NCBI GenBank assembly: GCA_910890315.1
Contig: CAJVGD010000006.1
Coordinates: forward strand, 1,488,001 to 1,552,000
Source of the DNA: Serendipita indica DSM 11827
Taxonomy: Eukaryota > Basidiomycota > Agaricomycetes > Sebacinales > Serendipitaceae
DNA: 64,000 bases
Direction: 5' to 3'
This document shows, piece after piece, positions 21,096 to 33,125 of this stretch (the stretch's first letter is position 1; the number at the start of each line of letters is the position of its first letter). The position numbers and the translations under genes are program-made. The notes under the pieces were generated by a model, which saw only the letters and a program-made list of their open reading frames with translations, was not told the origin of the DNA and did no database searches.

Positions 21096-23781
21096 CTACT
21101 CGTTATGCCGTCGATTCCTCGTCTTGATCGAGATCACAACATCACCCTCTTCATCCGACTCGTCATCCTCTCCTTCAGAGGCCAAATTATTCTGGCCAAT
21201 ACTCCTCGTGATCATTGCCGGATGTGATGTTCGAGGTGGGGGTGGCTGGGACGCGCCAGGAATGTAAATCGTTCCCTGACGAGGAGACGATGGCGTCGAA
21301 GTGATTGTCTCTACATTGAAATCCTCCATGGATCTGTGTGTATGTTGTTGATAAGCCGGGTCGTATACGCGCTGTGGCGGTTCAGACGTCGTCGTCGACG
21401 TCCGTTTGATCACGCTATGATCAGGGTTAAACTGTCCAAACGCAGGGAAAGACCGTGAGCCATCGCTGGGCGACAGGCCATTCGAGTTTAGGTGAGAATT
21501 CTCGCCACCGTATCCGCCAAACCCGACCAGCTGCACATCATACTCGTCCTCTTCATCGTCATCGGACGAGTATGTGATGAAGAGTGGGTCGAGCTCCTCT
21601 TCGGATTCTGGTCGCACTATGCCTGGACCTCCAGGCGGAGAAGAGCAAGCGGACGAGTCGTGTGCTGGAACTCGAGGGACGATGGGGGTAATCGCCGCTG
21701 GCTTTGTCATAATGGCTTCTGCCGAACTCGACTTTTTCGATCGACGGAAGATGCTGCTCATCATGCGTGAGAGACCTCCGACGCGATTGTCAGCTTTGGG
21801 TTGGACGCGAACACCAAAGTAGGATTCACCAAAGTAGGTCGTGCCGGTCGGAGACGAGGCGGCGGACATTGCTGCATGGGCATCGACGGGTGATGCCGGT
21901 TGGTCGGCAGAGGGTCGATAGAGAGAACGAGGTTTGGGGGGAAGTGGCCGGTGCGTCGAGTTTTCTAGACTGACCATGCTGGCGCCTTTCATACTCTTGA
22001 CGTCGTCGGGCTTCTTGCGGAAGCGAAATGCCTGCATAAGTCCCGAGATGCCAAAAGAGTTTTGCTTTGTCGTGACTGCCTCCTTGGGCTCATTCTCACC
22101 TATGAAGATGGCTTCTTTGGCCTCTGGGTCGGTCTCTTTCAGCCACGAGGCTGGGTCTTCCAAGTCGCTCGTGAGCCAAGGCGACGTCTGAAGAGGAGGA
22201 TGGGCAGAGGTGTCAGCGTCTGTGTTCGAGCGGAAAGGATGCCGGATAGGGGGCAACGTACTTTTGCTTGCGCAAGACGCAGACGGAGATGGACGGGTTT
22301 GGTCATCATTCCCTTGAGCATCTTGATTGCTTCTCGCAGATCGTCGTCGTCTGAATCGATGGGCAGTTGCGCACAGGTGGCGGTTGGCGGGATAGTGTAC
22401 TCATTTTCGATAATTTCCTTGCAGAGTGCATGGACGTTTTCACCCCAGTAGGGTACGCAACCAAAGAGGAAGCAATAGATGCTGACTCCAAACGCCCAAA
22501 CGTCGAGCTCCTTTGTCATGGGAAAGATCTGATCGCTCTTAGCGCCGGGAGGACGCTGGCCAGGAGGAAACATCGGCACAGGCAAGCCGTTTTGATTGTA
22601 TGCCTGTTCGGGAGCGTAAAACGCGGGTGTACCCTCGGTCTTGTGTAGGTGGTCATCACTGTCCGCGTACGGGGTGTCGTCTGCGGCCTCTGGGGCGAGC
22701 GGCTTTGAGAAATGAGCGACCCCAAAGTCGGTGAGCTTGACACGAGCACGGCCTTTGGTCCAGAGCATGTTGGCAGGCTTGATATCGCGGTGGATAATGC
22801 CCATGTAGTGGACTGCGCGCCGTGAACGGGCGCCGGTAAGTCGACGAATGGAGAAAGGGCAAGGTGGAGCACATACGATATTCGAGCCCCAACAATACAT
22901 CGCGAACGATTCGACGAGTTTGTCCGAGGGTCAGGATGGGGCGATCTTGGCCACGCCACTTGATCTCTCCACCTTCTAGATATTCCATGACTGTATGCAC
23001 ACATTGTCAGACGACTGCACGTGGAGTGTGCATGGCCCAGAGAGGAACCCACCGAGAAAGACGTTGTGACTGCGAGGATCGTCAATGACCTCGATGAGAC
23101 GAACAATGTGATCGTGGTGGCATCGTTTCATTACCGCGACCTCGTAGCGAATTCTGGCCAGGGCGGTATTGGTGCGCTCTCGGCCGTCAGCTCGAGGAAG
23201 CCGTTTTCGATTCGCCATTCGTTTGATGATCTTGATAGCCTGTAAATCGGACAAGGGAAGGGTAAAAAAAAAAAGCGTGACGATAAGCATTCCCGACTTT
23301 TCCTCGCGCAGAGGGTACGCACCACTTGATGCTCTGGGGCGTTTGGGTCCTTTGACATATCCTCACCATACTTGACGGTGCCATGGGTGCCTTTACCAAG
23401 GGTCCGGGTGATCCTATACTGGTTGAGCATCTTCCATGTTGGATTATCCTTGTCTTGTTGGGATCGGATCCGCCTCGTTTCGACAGGCACATGGGGCGTG
23501 GGCTGCCTGCGCACGGCTGAGACTGCTGTCGCAGAAGAGGTCGACGTCAAGGGCCCAGCGGGGTGCGTCACGGGCATCATATCGTGCGAGCTGCTCGTCG
23601 CAGCGGTCGATCCAGACATTGAAAGTGTGAGCGGCAGCGTCGTCGGCGTCGTGGCGAGCGTCGGGGCAGGCGCGAGGAGCTGGGGAGCGCGAGGTTGTGA
23701 CGCTGACGCTGCGCCCGAGGCTGATAGAAGCGATGACGGCGATGGAAAAGACGTAGAATTATTCTTGGATGGAGAGCTCAT
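21096..23781 (-). CDS. CaMKK / SNF1-activating-type protein kinase
   Basis: A Ser/Thr kinase of about 780 residues. A low-complexity N-terminal region of some 115 residues precedes the kinase domain: Gly loop LGKGTHGTVKYG, catalytic Lys in AIKIIKR (first residue after intron 1), EYLEGGEIKW hinge, HRDIKPANM catalytic loop, DFGVAHF, the APE-equivalent APEQAY, and DVWAFGVSIYCFLFG. Insertions in the activation segment (LAPEAADDTPYADSDDHLHK) and the hinge sequence match the Ca2+/calmodulin-dependent kinase kinase group, which in fungi includes Sak1/Tos3/Elm1 and Ssp1, activators of the SNF1/AMPK kinase. The C-terminal 385 residues are acidic and Ser-rich (DPLFITYSSDDDEEDEYD) and end ISIKTRNRRHNE. 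Five introns include one with a poly-T tract near 23270. Assignment within the CaMKK group is inference. Confidence 0.88.
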
Positions 23782-24011
23782 CGCTACGGGACATAGCCCG
23801 CAGGCGGTCGATCTACCTGGACTGCAAGCCCAACGCCCACCGCTTTGGAGCGTATTGTTGAATGCAGAAAGCGTCTAAGAAATGCTTAAGAAGAGTGCAA
23901 TATGGGATTACAAGCCAGGCTCGTGTTCAGACACTGGAGATGGTCGGGTCCAAGAATTATGTACAACTAAGCAGGTGGGCCAGCAACGACTAGAGACCCT
24001 TGAGCTCGTTT

Positions 24012-24345
24012 CTACGCCAGAATACAGCCGCTCTGCTCACTGTCTTGCTTGTTCTCTGCCGCTACTTCGTCCTCGGTTTTGCCCTCCTTGAGCTCAGTCT
24101 TGCCGCAGACGCATCGGTTCTCCTCTGGGACTTTACTCATAACCTGATACGGCGTTTCAACAGCGCTGTCCAATAGACGCCGCGATCACTCGTACGCGCC
24201 CCCGCTTACCTGTTCAGCGTGTCGGCCACACCCCTAATCGACAAAACAAGCCATTTACAATTAATCGGGGATCATCCCATAGTTTCGGTATACTCACCGC
24301 CCACGTAGTTTTACCGCACTTGTTGCACGTAGTCGCCCAGCACAT
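24012..24345 (-). CDS. Small Cys-rich (putative zinc-binding) protein
   Basis: Three exons (48, 24 and about 130 nt) encode 67 residues, so the gene is invisible to ORF-length filters. The protein opens MCWATTCNKCGKTTWAGCGR and continues HAEQVMSKVPEENRCVCGK, then a Glu/Lys-rich tail ending DSEQSGCILA. The CxxC...CGxH...CxC arrangement is that of a small metal-binding module seen in many fungal genomes with no assigned function. Both introns obey GT-AG (GTGAGT...GATTAG; GTAAGC...TATCAG) and keep the frame, which is the main support. The last four residues CILA resemble a CaaX-like end (Cys-Ile-Leu-Ala), a candidate prenylation signal. Convergence of frame, introns and spacing to a TATA box makes the gene likely real. 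Confidence 0.78.
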
Positions 24346-24403
24346 GTTCTTGATTGATGTAGTTGTAGTTTGTGATGGAATGACTATATCACACCCTCCG
24401 CTG

Positions 24404-24411
24404 CTTTTATA
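24404..24411 (-). promoter_or_regulatory. TATA box of the small Cys-rich gene
   Basis: TATAAAAG on the minus strand lies 59-66 bp upstream of the start codon at 24345 and is a near-consensus TATA element. Confidence 0.5.
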
Positions 24412-24485
24412 GACGATGCGCGAACGAGGATTGGTAAGTGGACCCCCATCTCCGGCGGACTACCAAGTAAGCCCCTACGAGCTCC

Positions 24486-26048
24486 CTAAGCCTCGGATTG
24501 GCTGGGTTGCCGTCGCGAGAATGGCCACCGGAGCGCGTCAAGTACCGCACCACTAATCCGGTCCCGTACAATCCATACTGTTGCCGCTCCTTCGGAAATG
24601 CGCTCCTCGCGGATACGCTGCTCTTGGTCGACGACCGTTGCGCATGCGAGTGTAGTCGCCATGATTGCTGCCAGAGCCGTCGCGGCAGAGATGAGAAACA
24701 TGATCACCACTGGGTGCTGTCAGCAATATATTCCCAGGCTGGCAAATGTACCCACTCTGCAAACGAGCTGCTTGTTCCACCGAACTACCTCCAAGAATCG
24801 CGCCCGTCATCATACCTAAATTACAGCGCATTGAGCTGCAGAGTGGCGATGGGGTCCAGACGTGACAGCAATGGATGGCCGGCAAATCCAATGATACTGA
24901 TCGGAGGACGTACCAGGAATTGAAATCAGGCCAATTACGCTACATGTGGCGTCAGAGGTCGGCGAATGTCACTAAGAGGCCGCCAGGACTCACCTCATTT
25001 GGTTCAGCGTCGGCGTCAATGCGAGTCGGAGCGCCTCGGTGGCGATTGGTTTACATGCCTCGAAGCGAGAGCTGTCCGCGAAGGGAAAACGACGTGTCAG
25101 ACGCCAAATGATGCGCGAACCAAAGGAGAACAGACCCCCCGAAAGCGAGGAACATTTCCACTTTATCTCGGTTGTCCCTGTACGCCGGTGATTATAAGTC
25201 GAGCGTTCGGAGATTTGCGAAAGAGAGGGAAGAGGGGTAAAGGGGACATTACTTGATATCGCGTAACACGCTCGTTGTGGAGACGACAATTGCCGAGATG
25301 GTGTTCCCACAGAGCATACCAACGACGGGGATATATGCTGCTGGCTGCCACCACGGCGTGTAACCCATGGCGAAGCGAGTGCCGAGGATAGAAACAGGGA
25401 TGGCGGACGACATCATGGAGACGAGGACCGTTGGAAACTGAAAAGAGTAAAAAGAACCATCAGAGGGGTGTGAGAGATGCATACCATGTGTGTGAACCGC
25501 CGCTTCGACTTGTTGATCACTGCAGGGTGGATTGAGAACAGCGTAAAGGGAGAGGGGGACCCCCTCCCCCAAGATCAAGGAGCGAAGCGCCACATATTGA
25601 CTTGAGGGGGGACAACGGTCCGAGAAAACGGAGCGACATACCAACTTCAACGGTGCCCAAAAGGATCAGAAGACCTAGCCAAGATCCGAGTAAGCGCACG
25701 TGAGGTGGGATAAACCAAAGAAGAATAAAAGGTAGCTAGTGGGAGATCTAGAAGGTTCGAATAAAATGACGCACATGTTATGCCTGCGACCGCCCACGGT
25801 GAATCCGTCTCGAACACGCGTTGAAGGACGAAGCCCTTGAAAAATATGAAACCAATTGTGTAGACGAATCTTTGAGAGTGTACCATGACAGTGAGCTGGA
25901 CGACGCATCGTGCAGCGGCGACGAGAAGAGACGTGCTGAGTCCCAGAGCAAAATACCAGCTGAGAAAAGCATCGAGGAGGAGAAACAATAATCCGACACC
26001 AATGTTCGTCCAAGTCAGGTGCGCAGGCTTGGGAGTTCCGTGATCCAT
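24486..26048 (-). CDS. UPF0014 / FetB-like membrane permease
   Basis: Around seven exons encode a polytopic membrane protein of about 330 residues. Diagnostic blocks of the UPF0014 family appear in order: LTWTNIGVGLLFLLLDAFLS, SLLVAAARCVVQLTVM, VLQRVFETDSPWAVAGI, LLILLGTVEV, MSSAIPVSILGTRFAMG, YIPVVGMLCGNTISAIVVS, EALRLALTPTLNQM, GMMTGAILGGSSVEQAARLQ and VIMFLISAATALAAIMATTL. Bacterial FetB of this family is the permease of an iron exporter and plant ALS3 works in aluminium tolerance, each with a separate ATPase subunit; no matching ATPase gene is adjacent here. The start at 26048 (MDHGTPKPAHLTW) is preferred; an in-frame start at 26144 would add 32 residues. It is divergent from the aminotransferase gene. 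The substrate is unknown. Confidence 0.88.
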
Positions 26049-26278
26049 CTCGACGTTGCCGGATCCAAACGCTAGTGGCGACACCGGCTCAAGTTCCGGT
26101 CCAGCAAATAAAACGGACGGAACATTGCATAGCCAGTAAGACACGCGATGACTAATTAGTTTAATTTATTCGGAGCGGAACAGGCAAACTCATGTTTCGG
26201 CCGTAGAGAGACGGCTGCAAGATATAAGCCCCCCTTGGAGTCCACCAGGTCGCTGTAACACCCATCCAGCTTTGTAAA

Positions 26279-28098
26279 ATGCCAGTAAGTCTTGTAAAGA
26301 TCGTATCTACTTCTTGTAATTGACAAGCAACAGGTCGCCACTCCTGTCACCCCCGTCGAAGCCGTCCAGAGCCTCAAGGAGACTGAAAACGTCAGCATCG
26401 AGGCATATCCATCCTCATTTTATGCAGACTTTCTTTCAGAGCATGCGAAGAACAGACTGCCCAGTCCGAGTCAGTCCTGAGTCTCTCCTTCGACAACAAT
26501 CCTGGCTAACGATTAGGACAGTCCGAGGCTTGTTCCATCACGAAAAGGTCCCAGGAATGATCTCCATGCTCGCTGGGAAACCCAACCCGGGTCTCTTCCC
26601 AATCACCTCGATTGCCATCACTGTCCGGTCCCCGCTCGACGGCGTAACCGAGAAGACGATCGAACTCAAGGGTGAAACACTCGAAGAAGCACTTCAATAT
26701 GGTCCAACTCATGGCATACCTCGTGCGCATAAATGGTTCATGGGCCTTCAAGAGGTCGCCCATAATCGTCCACAGGCACCTGATTGGGATCTCTCCGTCG
26801 GAGCTGGTAGTCAGGATCTCATTTACAAGGTCAGCGCATTCTATAGAGTTCTTGGGTCATGTCTAATCTATTCGACAGGCCTTTCTCGCGCTCTTGAACC
26901 CAGGCGAATCTGTCCTTGTCGAAGCCCCGGTATATGCGTGCGTAAACTATGATTGACAAGTTCATGTCCTCATTGACTTTTCCAGTGGCGTCGTTCCACT
27001 GCTAGTCGGCCAACACGCGCACTGCGTAGGTATGTAGACCGTCGAGACTGGCAGACATGCACTCACGGCGAGCAGAGGTTGACACCGACGAGCACGGTGC
27101 ATCCGTTGAGAGCATGCGGCACGCTCTCGAAAACTGGCCAGCCAACAAGCCGAAGCCCAAAGTCTTTTACACTGTCCCCGTATGTCCGCTTCCCTTTAGT
27201 TTACAACGTCTTACCTCGATACAGTACGGCTGCAATCCAAGCGGTGTCACAACCTCTCTCGAACGCCGTGAAGCCATCCTCCAACTCGCCCACGAACACA
27301 ACTTTATCATCATGGAGGGTACGTCGACTGTGCCATTGTCACGCACACTCTCTCATCTTTCCTGTTCGTAGATGATCCATATTACTACCTCTACTTTGGC
27401 AGCGCTCCCAGGCCACCGTCATACTGGGAGCTCGAGGCGCGCTACAACGATCGCCCGCGTGGACGAGTCCTCCGCTTCGACAGCTTTTCCAAGATCTTGT
27501 CTTCCGGCTTGAGATTAGGGCTCGTCACAGGTCCTAGGGCACTCGTAGAAGCAATCAACATGCACGTGAGTATGCTCTTTACAATTATACACGAATCTCA
27601 TGAAATGTAGACTGCGAGCGCAAACCTACAAGTATCTAGCACAACACAGGCTATTGCCTACACATTCCTGTCGGACTGGGGCTACGAAACATTCTTCGAG
27701 CACACCCGCAAGGTTTCCGAGTTCTACCGACGCAAGCGCGACGTGTTTGCACGAGGACTCGAAAAGCACTTGACTGGATTGGCCGAGTGGACGACCCCAG
27801 AGGCAGGCATGTTTTTCTGGTGCGTCCTCTGTTCTGCAACTCCTGCAAGGTACTAACTCGACGGTCCAGGATCAAACTTCATCTTCCATCCACACCGGTT
27901 GCACCAGAAGGTGACTCTGAGCGAGTGATCAAAGAAAAGGCGCTCGAAGCAGGCGTACTCGCGCTGCCCGGCAAGTCTTTCTTCGTCCTTGGACGTGCGA
28001 CGCCATATGTGCGCGCGGCGTTTAGTCTACTCGATGAGAATGATGTAGACGAGGGGCTGAGGAGACTCGCAGAGGTCGTGAAGGCTATCCAGGCTTAG
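26279..28098 (+). CDS. ARO8: Class I aminotransferase (aromatic / 2-aminoadipate type)
   Basis: About nine exons encode some 470 residues of a PLP-dependent fold-type I aminotransferase. The first exon codes only for MP. Landmarks are LPSPIRGLFHHEKVPGMISM, AGKPNPGLFPI, LQYGPTHGIPRAHKW, GAGSQDLIYKAFLALLNPGE, VFYTVPYGCNPSGVTTSLERR, EDDPYYYLYF (cofactor-binding Asp and Tyr), SFSKILSSGLRLG with the Schiff-base Lys, and a final PYVRAAFSLLDENDVDEG with the substrate Arg. These are the marks of Aro8/kynurenine-aminoadipate transaminases, which interconvert aromatic amino acids, 2-aminoadipate and their keto acids. No targeting peptide is visible. The exact substrate (Aro8-like aromatic versus lysine pathway) cannot be decided by eye. 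Confidence 0.93.
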
Positions 28099-28325
28099 AA
28101 GAGTTATGCGATGGACCAAAAGATCAGGACGATCAAAAAACGCGGATGTACGAGCCTAGTAGTGTAGAGCACTGTAATAGTCGTGTTGTTCACCTCAATA
28201 GTACCTGTCGGTTTAAGATGACGTGTCTTATTGTGCGACAAGGGAAGGAAATAAAACGTGCGTCACTAGTGATACAGCGGGAATGATCCGCACGGCGAGT
28301 GGGGATGAAAATGGAAACAGTGTGA

Positions 28326-28744
28326 TTATGGAGAGTGGGTGCGGTCGAGGTGACTCTCAAGCTCGCGCAGAGGATTCTCCTCGCGCGCCTGGGTGATCAA
28401 CTCTTCAAGTTTGTGCTCCTTGACGGCTTTCTAGACGCTGTCATTCAGTATTTACAGATGTGAGATGGCTCTGAACATACTGTTATGCACGCATTATAAG
28501 CCTTCCAGGCTGGCCCACACTTGTCTTCGTATGCTTGGGCCATGCGCTTGGTTCGCAGCGCTTTTGCATCTTCACTTGCGTTTGCATTCGCCCCTTTTGG
28601 CAACGAAGAGGAAGATGTTCCCGTCTTTGGAGAAGGGGACGAAATCCCTAACTGTGGAGAGAGATATTCCTCGAGCCAGACGTTGAAGCAGGCATCGTAT
28701 TTGAGCTTGAGCGGTGTGCACTCTGCGCTCAAACTTTGCGCCAT
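28326..28744 (-). CDS. MDM35: Mdm35/TRIAP1-like twin CX9C protein
   Basis: Two exons (28744 to about 28482, and 28430-28326) encode about 120 residues. Two exact CX9C motifs are present, C-TPLKLKYDA-C and C-GPAWKAYNA-C, followed by KAVKEHKLEELITQAREENP. This pattern and the flanking residues match Mdm35/TRIAP1, the intermembrane-space partner that folds and protects Ups/PRELI lipid-transfer proteins, imported through Mia40. The linker between the two motifs is some 55 residues, with a Ser/Pro/Ala-rich stretch, against roughly 15-20 in yeast. The gene is convergent with the aminotransferase and divergent from the Ytp1-like gene. Confidence 0.88.
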
Positions 28745-28881
28745 TCGACTAGAATATAATTTATAGTTTTATTTTTTGGGTTTCGGGAAGCGGTCGGGTC
28801 AAAGTCGTGGTCTATTTGTCAGTCAACTCGCCGATCTTGTTTCCTCTCTTCGTCCTCGTCCTCTGCTTGGCGTGTCTCAGG

Positions 28882-30762
28882 ATGGTGACCTTGTTGGCTC
28901 CAAGTAGTTGGAATGGAATATTAGCCTTGATATGGATGCCGTTTTTGGTCCACGCACATGACCACCACGACAATGGTGGTGCAAACGCAGACGGCGAACT
29001 CGACGCACTCATTATTGTACATATCGCCCTGCAATTCGTTGTTTGGTGTATAATGTTCCCCATTGGACTCATCTTTGGCTTCACCAGGTTTGCCCGTTTT
29101 CCTCGGCGTCTGCTTACCGTCACTGAACCGCCACTTATATGATGTAGAGCGAGATGGCATGTCCCATTACAGGTGAATACCTTTCCATCTACACAAGAAG
29201 AATAAACACTCAAGAACCGATGGCAGGCAACAGGATTCGTATTGACAATCGGAGGCTATATACTTGGACACACGCATGGAGGTCGCACATTTCCGGCATC
29301 TCTTCACGGGAAACTCGCCTCCTATATCGAAATTGCCATCGCCTCACAGATTCTCCTTGGCACGTATCTCAAACTCCACATTCACGAGGGTACAGCTTTC
29401 CGCAAATGGATGGTTCTTGCTCATCGTATCGTTGGGCTGAGCTACCCCGCATTTGGGTGGACTCAGGCTTTGTTTGGCGTGCTCGTACTTGGCGGCGTAT
29501 GTCCATTAGATGATAAGGCGACGCGTGCAACAGTCCTTACATGTGCGGAACCGGTACGATGCATCCCATTATATTTAATCCCGTGTACTGACCGAATCAG
29601 TTTATCACTGGCTCAGCCCTGATACAATACGGATTCTACGCGTTTCTTCTGTCGCTCGCGGTACCACGCTGGAGAGATCAGAGTCCAGAGACGTGGGATA
29701 GTCTTATTTTGTGCATTTCAGTACGTGCATATTCCTGCGTTTGTTCTCATCTCACAACCAGTAGGGCATCATGTGTGGCGTCTTCAACTTTTGGCGCCTT
29801 GGGGCGATATGGATCGGATTCATATGTAGGCACCCCGTTTGGATTGACGAAGTATGCTTTCTGACAGAGTTTCAGGGTGTATAGGTGGAATCATCTCCTT
29901 CGTACTTTCGCGCAATGGTAGACGGACCACAGTTCCTGCAATTGTGTGCGTTGACCCTTCTATCGTAAATATGCGGTACCAGGCTGACCGAGAATGTGTA
30001 GGGTGATTATCACAGGACTCGTGCAAATGCTTCAGCCAAAGGAAAAAGGGGCATTTATCATCGTATGTGCCTTCTTGCCACTACTCTTTTCGTACTGAGT
30101 GATGCATCTAGTTCTTTTCATTCGGGGCGATTCTTACGGTAGCGGGTCTTGTGCGCATGCTGGAGGTATATGCCATCGGCATCATTGATAAAGGTATTAT
30201 TTCAGCTGTAAGTCTTTCTCGTACGGGTACACCCAGTCGAGCTGACCGCTCGTAGATCTTTATCTCATCGGGGTAACTCGTGCCTCTGTCATTTCATCAG
30301 AGATACTGATTCTATGCAGAATCGTATATATTAGCTCGAGCAATGACTTGCGTGTGGCGTGGGGTATTGTGGAGCTATATCCACTCTTCTATTTCATCTT
30401 TATCGGCGGGTGAGTCTCGAGTTTCTAACCGCTTTTCTCCAGCTGACATCATCCGTAGGGTTACAATGGGTCTTGGCACATGTCTTGCCTTCCTCGGTCA
30501 TTTATACCGTACTACTGGTCGAAACGCGCACAAGGCTGGCTATGCACCCACTCCTTATCATCCTCTCGACCGCCATGATCATCAACGTCAAGAAGGGCGT
30601 TCAGAACCGATTGATGAAAGTGTCAAGTTTGTCGTCGCAGAGTCTGATGACGAAGATGAGGCGATCCTCGGTCAAGGCCATGCAAGAGCAGTGGATGCAT
30701 ATCAGCTTGGAGTTGCACTGAGGGATATTGATGACGATGATGACGATGAAATAAGGAAATAG
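28882..30762 (+). CDS. Ytp1-like polytopic membrane protein
   Basis: Many short exons encode a protein of about 480 residues. A signal peptide (MVTLLAPSSWNGILALIWMP, probable cleavage after FLVHAHA-like residues before DHHDNGGANADGE) is followed by a DUF2427-like four-helix part (HIALQFVVWCIMFPIGLIFG, HTHGGRTFPASLHGKLASY, LHIHEGTAFRKWMVLAHRIVG) and a C-terminal Ytp1-like part (GSALIQYGFYAFLLSLAVP, DSLILCISGIMCGVFNFWRL, VLSRNGRRTVPAIVVIITG, SFGAILTVAGLVRMLEVYAI, VYISSSNDLRVAWG). The C terminus is soluble and acidic (DIDDDDDDEIRK). Histidines in the helices resemble those of b561-type haem proteins. Ytp1 of yeast has no settled function. The ATG at 28882 was chosen because the frame upstream lacks an ATG and this start gives a good signal peptide. 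Confidence 0.85.
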
Positions 30763-30946
30763 AGAGACATGATAGAGAGGAGATAGAGCCAGAGGGCGGA
30801 GACTTGAATACATCTGTTGTACTGTATGATTATGCAATGCTTGGCTGCTGCCGATTGTCCCTGCATGCTGTGCTGTCGAGAGCAGAGCTGTTCGCGCTAA
30901 TTGACTGAAAGACGCCCAGCAAACTTGGACCCCGCCGCGACCTTTG

Positions 30947-33042
30947 ATGTGGAATAGTAATTATCCAGGAAATTTCCCCGGTAACAATCAGCCTCCTCAG
31001 CAAAACTGGGGAAGCCCTCCTCCGCCATCTGGTGGCTTTGGGTGCGTCCAACCACCTCGCGATTATAAATGGAACAGATACTAACGATTACCTCAGATTC
31101 CCTGGGTATGTCGATAAGAGATTGGTTTCAGCTATGGGATTACTGATGATATTGGTTAACTGGGTGTAGCGGCCCATCGCCCGCACCTGGATATGGTGCA
31201 CCAGGGGGATATGGAGCGCCCAGCGGTCCTCCACCGCCTGGTAGTGGTGGATATTTCCCTCCAGGAGCCCCTCCTATGCAGGGATATGCACCCAGTCCAT
31301 CCGGATATCCAGGTGGCCCATCGCCTTCTGGATATGGGCCTCCGGGAGGCGGCTATCCTGCTCCAGGAGGTGCTCCTGGTGGAGGCTCCTCCACTTATTC
31401 GTGGAACCCACGGGATGGGCCTGCGCCAGGATATCAGCCGCCTCCGTCTGGATACATGAACGCACCACCACCAACTGTCGGCGGTCAAGCCGCATCACCC
31501 GGTGGTCAATGGGTGGGCGATCATTCAGGTGGCGCGTTTTACAGTGCGCCTATGGGTAATCCACGTGCGTTTCTCTACTGTCATATGATCACTGTAGCTG
31601 TCGCCAGAAGTCACTTATATGGTCATGTATAGATATGCCACCTGCGACGCCGCAATATGGACCTCAATACGGCCAGAACACACGCCAACAACAGTACCAA
31701 TATTCGCAGTGCACGGGTCGCAAAAAGGCGTTGTGTATTGGCATCAACTACGAAGGAACGAGTGGCGAACTTCGAGGGTGCATTAATGATGCAAAGAACA
31801 TGAAGCAGTTCCTGATCCGTGCGTGCACCCTCCAATTCCTTCCTGGGCTTGACTGAATAGGACCTCAGGTCGATTTGGGTTTAAGGCAGAAGATATCGTG
31901 ATGCTTCTTGACGACGCAACGCATCACAGACAGCTCCCTACCCGTGCGAATATCGTAAGCCCCTTCCAATTATTTAAAATCACGTACTAAAAGTGGGTGC
32001 GAATGGATGATAGATTCAAGCTATGCAATGGCTCGTCAGAGATGCGCGTCCCAACGACTCCCTCTGGTTCCACTACTCTGGACACGGTGGACAAACCAAA
32101 GACCACGATGGCGACGAGGGCGATGGCTATGACGAGGTCATATATCCTATGGACCATGAAACGGCTGGGCATCTCGTCGATGATGACATGCACGAAATCA
32201 TGGTTCGCCCTCTACCGATCGGGTGTAGGCTGACGGTGCGTTTGCAATCAACCGAATGAACCAATGTCTAATTCCGAATCCCGTAGGCTATCTTCGATGT
32301 AGGTATCCTCTCGCACCTTTCTTCTGTTTATTTCGATGCTGAGTTGCATAGTCCTGTCACTCGGGCTCGGTCCTTGACCTTCCATACATCTATTCCACTG
32401 AAGGTACGTAGACTTTGTTGCGTTCGATCGCCCTCTACGCCATAGAGTGAATATTGACATGTCGAGTAAGGTAAAATCAAGGAACCCAACCAGGCCTTGG
32501 AGGTCGGCAAGGGCGCCATGTCTGCCATACAGGCGTATGCCAAGAAGGACATGGGTGGCGTGCTCAAGGCAGGCATGGATATCTTCAAGGTTGCATCAGG
32601 TAGTCAGACGAAAGCTACCAAGAAAGCTAGGGAGGCTAAAGGAAGCGAAGCCGACGTGGTAAGCAGTGTTCACCGGGATCTTGTATCCTGAGGCTATTCT
32701 GAACTTACGTAATCATAGATCTCATGGAGTGGTTGCAAGGACTCGCAAACGAGTGCGGATGCCGTCGAAGCGGGTAAAGCAACCGGGGCAATGTCCTACG
32801 CATTCATCACTTCGATGGACGCTCAACCCAACCAGACGTACCAACAACTACTGGTTTCTATTCGGTACATACTCCTTGTCTTTGCGACTCATTCTGATGT
32901 AACTTGACTGCAGGGAGATTTTGCGCTCAAAATACTCACAGAAACCGCAGCTCTCCGCTTCTCATCCGATGGTAGGTATATTCTCCCCAATTTGGATCAA
33001 GCTAAAAGCAATTAGGATACATCTATTCTGTTCATCGCCTAA
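30947..33042 (+). CDS. MCA1: Type I metacaspase
   Basis: About ten exons encode some 450 residues. The N-terminal prodomain is built of Pro/Gly/Tyr-rich repeats ([20 protein letters not shown] and similar) as in yeast Mca1. The caspase-like domain begins [20 protein letters not shown] and contains the catalytic His in [16 protein letters not shown] (near 32080) and the catalytic Cys in IFDSCHSGS (near 32350), whose codons are joined by splicing of an intron with donor [24 protein letters not shown] and [15 protein letters not shown] follow, and the end is [11 protein letters not shown]. Metacaspases cleave after Arg/Lys with Ca2+ activation and act in protein quality control and cell death. 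It is convergent with BUB1, with 83 bp between the stop codons. Confidence 0.93.
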
Positions 33043-33125
33043 GAGAGAATGCTGGTTATAAATACATAAGCGCAAATCTACCAAATATCAGGTCGTTTCA
33101 GCTCTCGCAATGTCACATAGTGTCT

